A stretch of 22,369 nt of DNA from an uncultured bacterium (GTDB taxonomy: Bacteria > Actinomycetota > Coriobacteriia > Coriobacteriales > Coriobacteriaceae), in NCBI GenBank assembly GCA_905215505.1, contig CAJMPU010000029.1, positions 1-22,369 of the forward strand, given 5' to 3'. Below are positions 21,727 to 22,369 of the stretch, piece after piece. Each line of letters starts with the position of its first letter. Positions within the stretch are counted from its first letter, which is position 1. The translations under genes were made by a program, and so were the position numbers. The notes under the pieces were generated by a model. That model was given only the letters and a program-made list of their open reading frames with translations. It was not told where the DNA came from and searched no databases.

Positions 21727-22369
<643 letters not shown>

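Overview
The window looks like a chromosomal segment from a high-G+C coriobacterium. Collinsella or a close relative is my inference, from the house-keeping gene types, an Ala/Lys/Glu-rich tail on ribosomal protein bL31 and the style of the intergenic repeats. No sequence search was possible.

Layout. (1) 1-2171, minus strand: a class A penicillin-binding protein whose Thr/Gly/Pro-rich tail runs off the left edge. (2) 2334-5619, plus strand: a U32-family protein (RlhA/YdcP-like size) followed by tyrosyl-tRNA synthetase. (3) 5619-7570: a palindrome-rich spacer broken by a complete IS110/IS1111-type insertion sequence. (4) 7697-9517: adenine deaminase, with its own promoter and a terminator-like hairpin in the leader. 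(5) 9724-11403: two convergent HAD-superfamily (Cof-type) phosphatases. The first has a long leader hairpin that buries its Shine-Dalgarno sequence. (6) 11491-13274, minus strand: an ACT-domain protein, then citrate synthase, ending at a clear intrinsic terminator. (7) 13455-20730: an island-like segment between two 64-bp direct repeats that differ at two positions. (8) 20842-22369, plus strand: bL31 with a structured leader, then the start of SecA, cut by the right edge.

The segment between the direct repeats is the most interesting part. It holds a 5'-truncated tyrosine recombinase, a small XRE-type regulator paired with a DUF2975-like membrane protein, and, divergently, an ABC export-type system. 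That system has a 740-residue permease made of two homologous halves, a separate ATPase, a permease-ATPase fusion carrying a third homologous half, and a small Sec-exported, tyrosine-rich protein of 114 residues directly coupled to the fusion. Its architecture recalls bacteriocin loci of the lactococcin-972 type (secreted small protein plus a large associated membrane protein plus an ABC ATPase), but the peptide lacks any signature I can recognise. I regard this as a candidate undescribed secreted-peptide/ABC system under HTH-DUF2975 control.

A second theme is a family of short palindromes scattered between genes. They share a loop core of the type GGGGAC(G/A) while their arms differ from copy to copy yet stay complementary. 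The IS element sits inside one of them.
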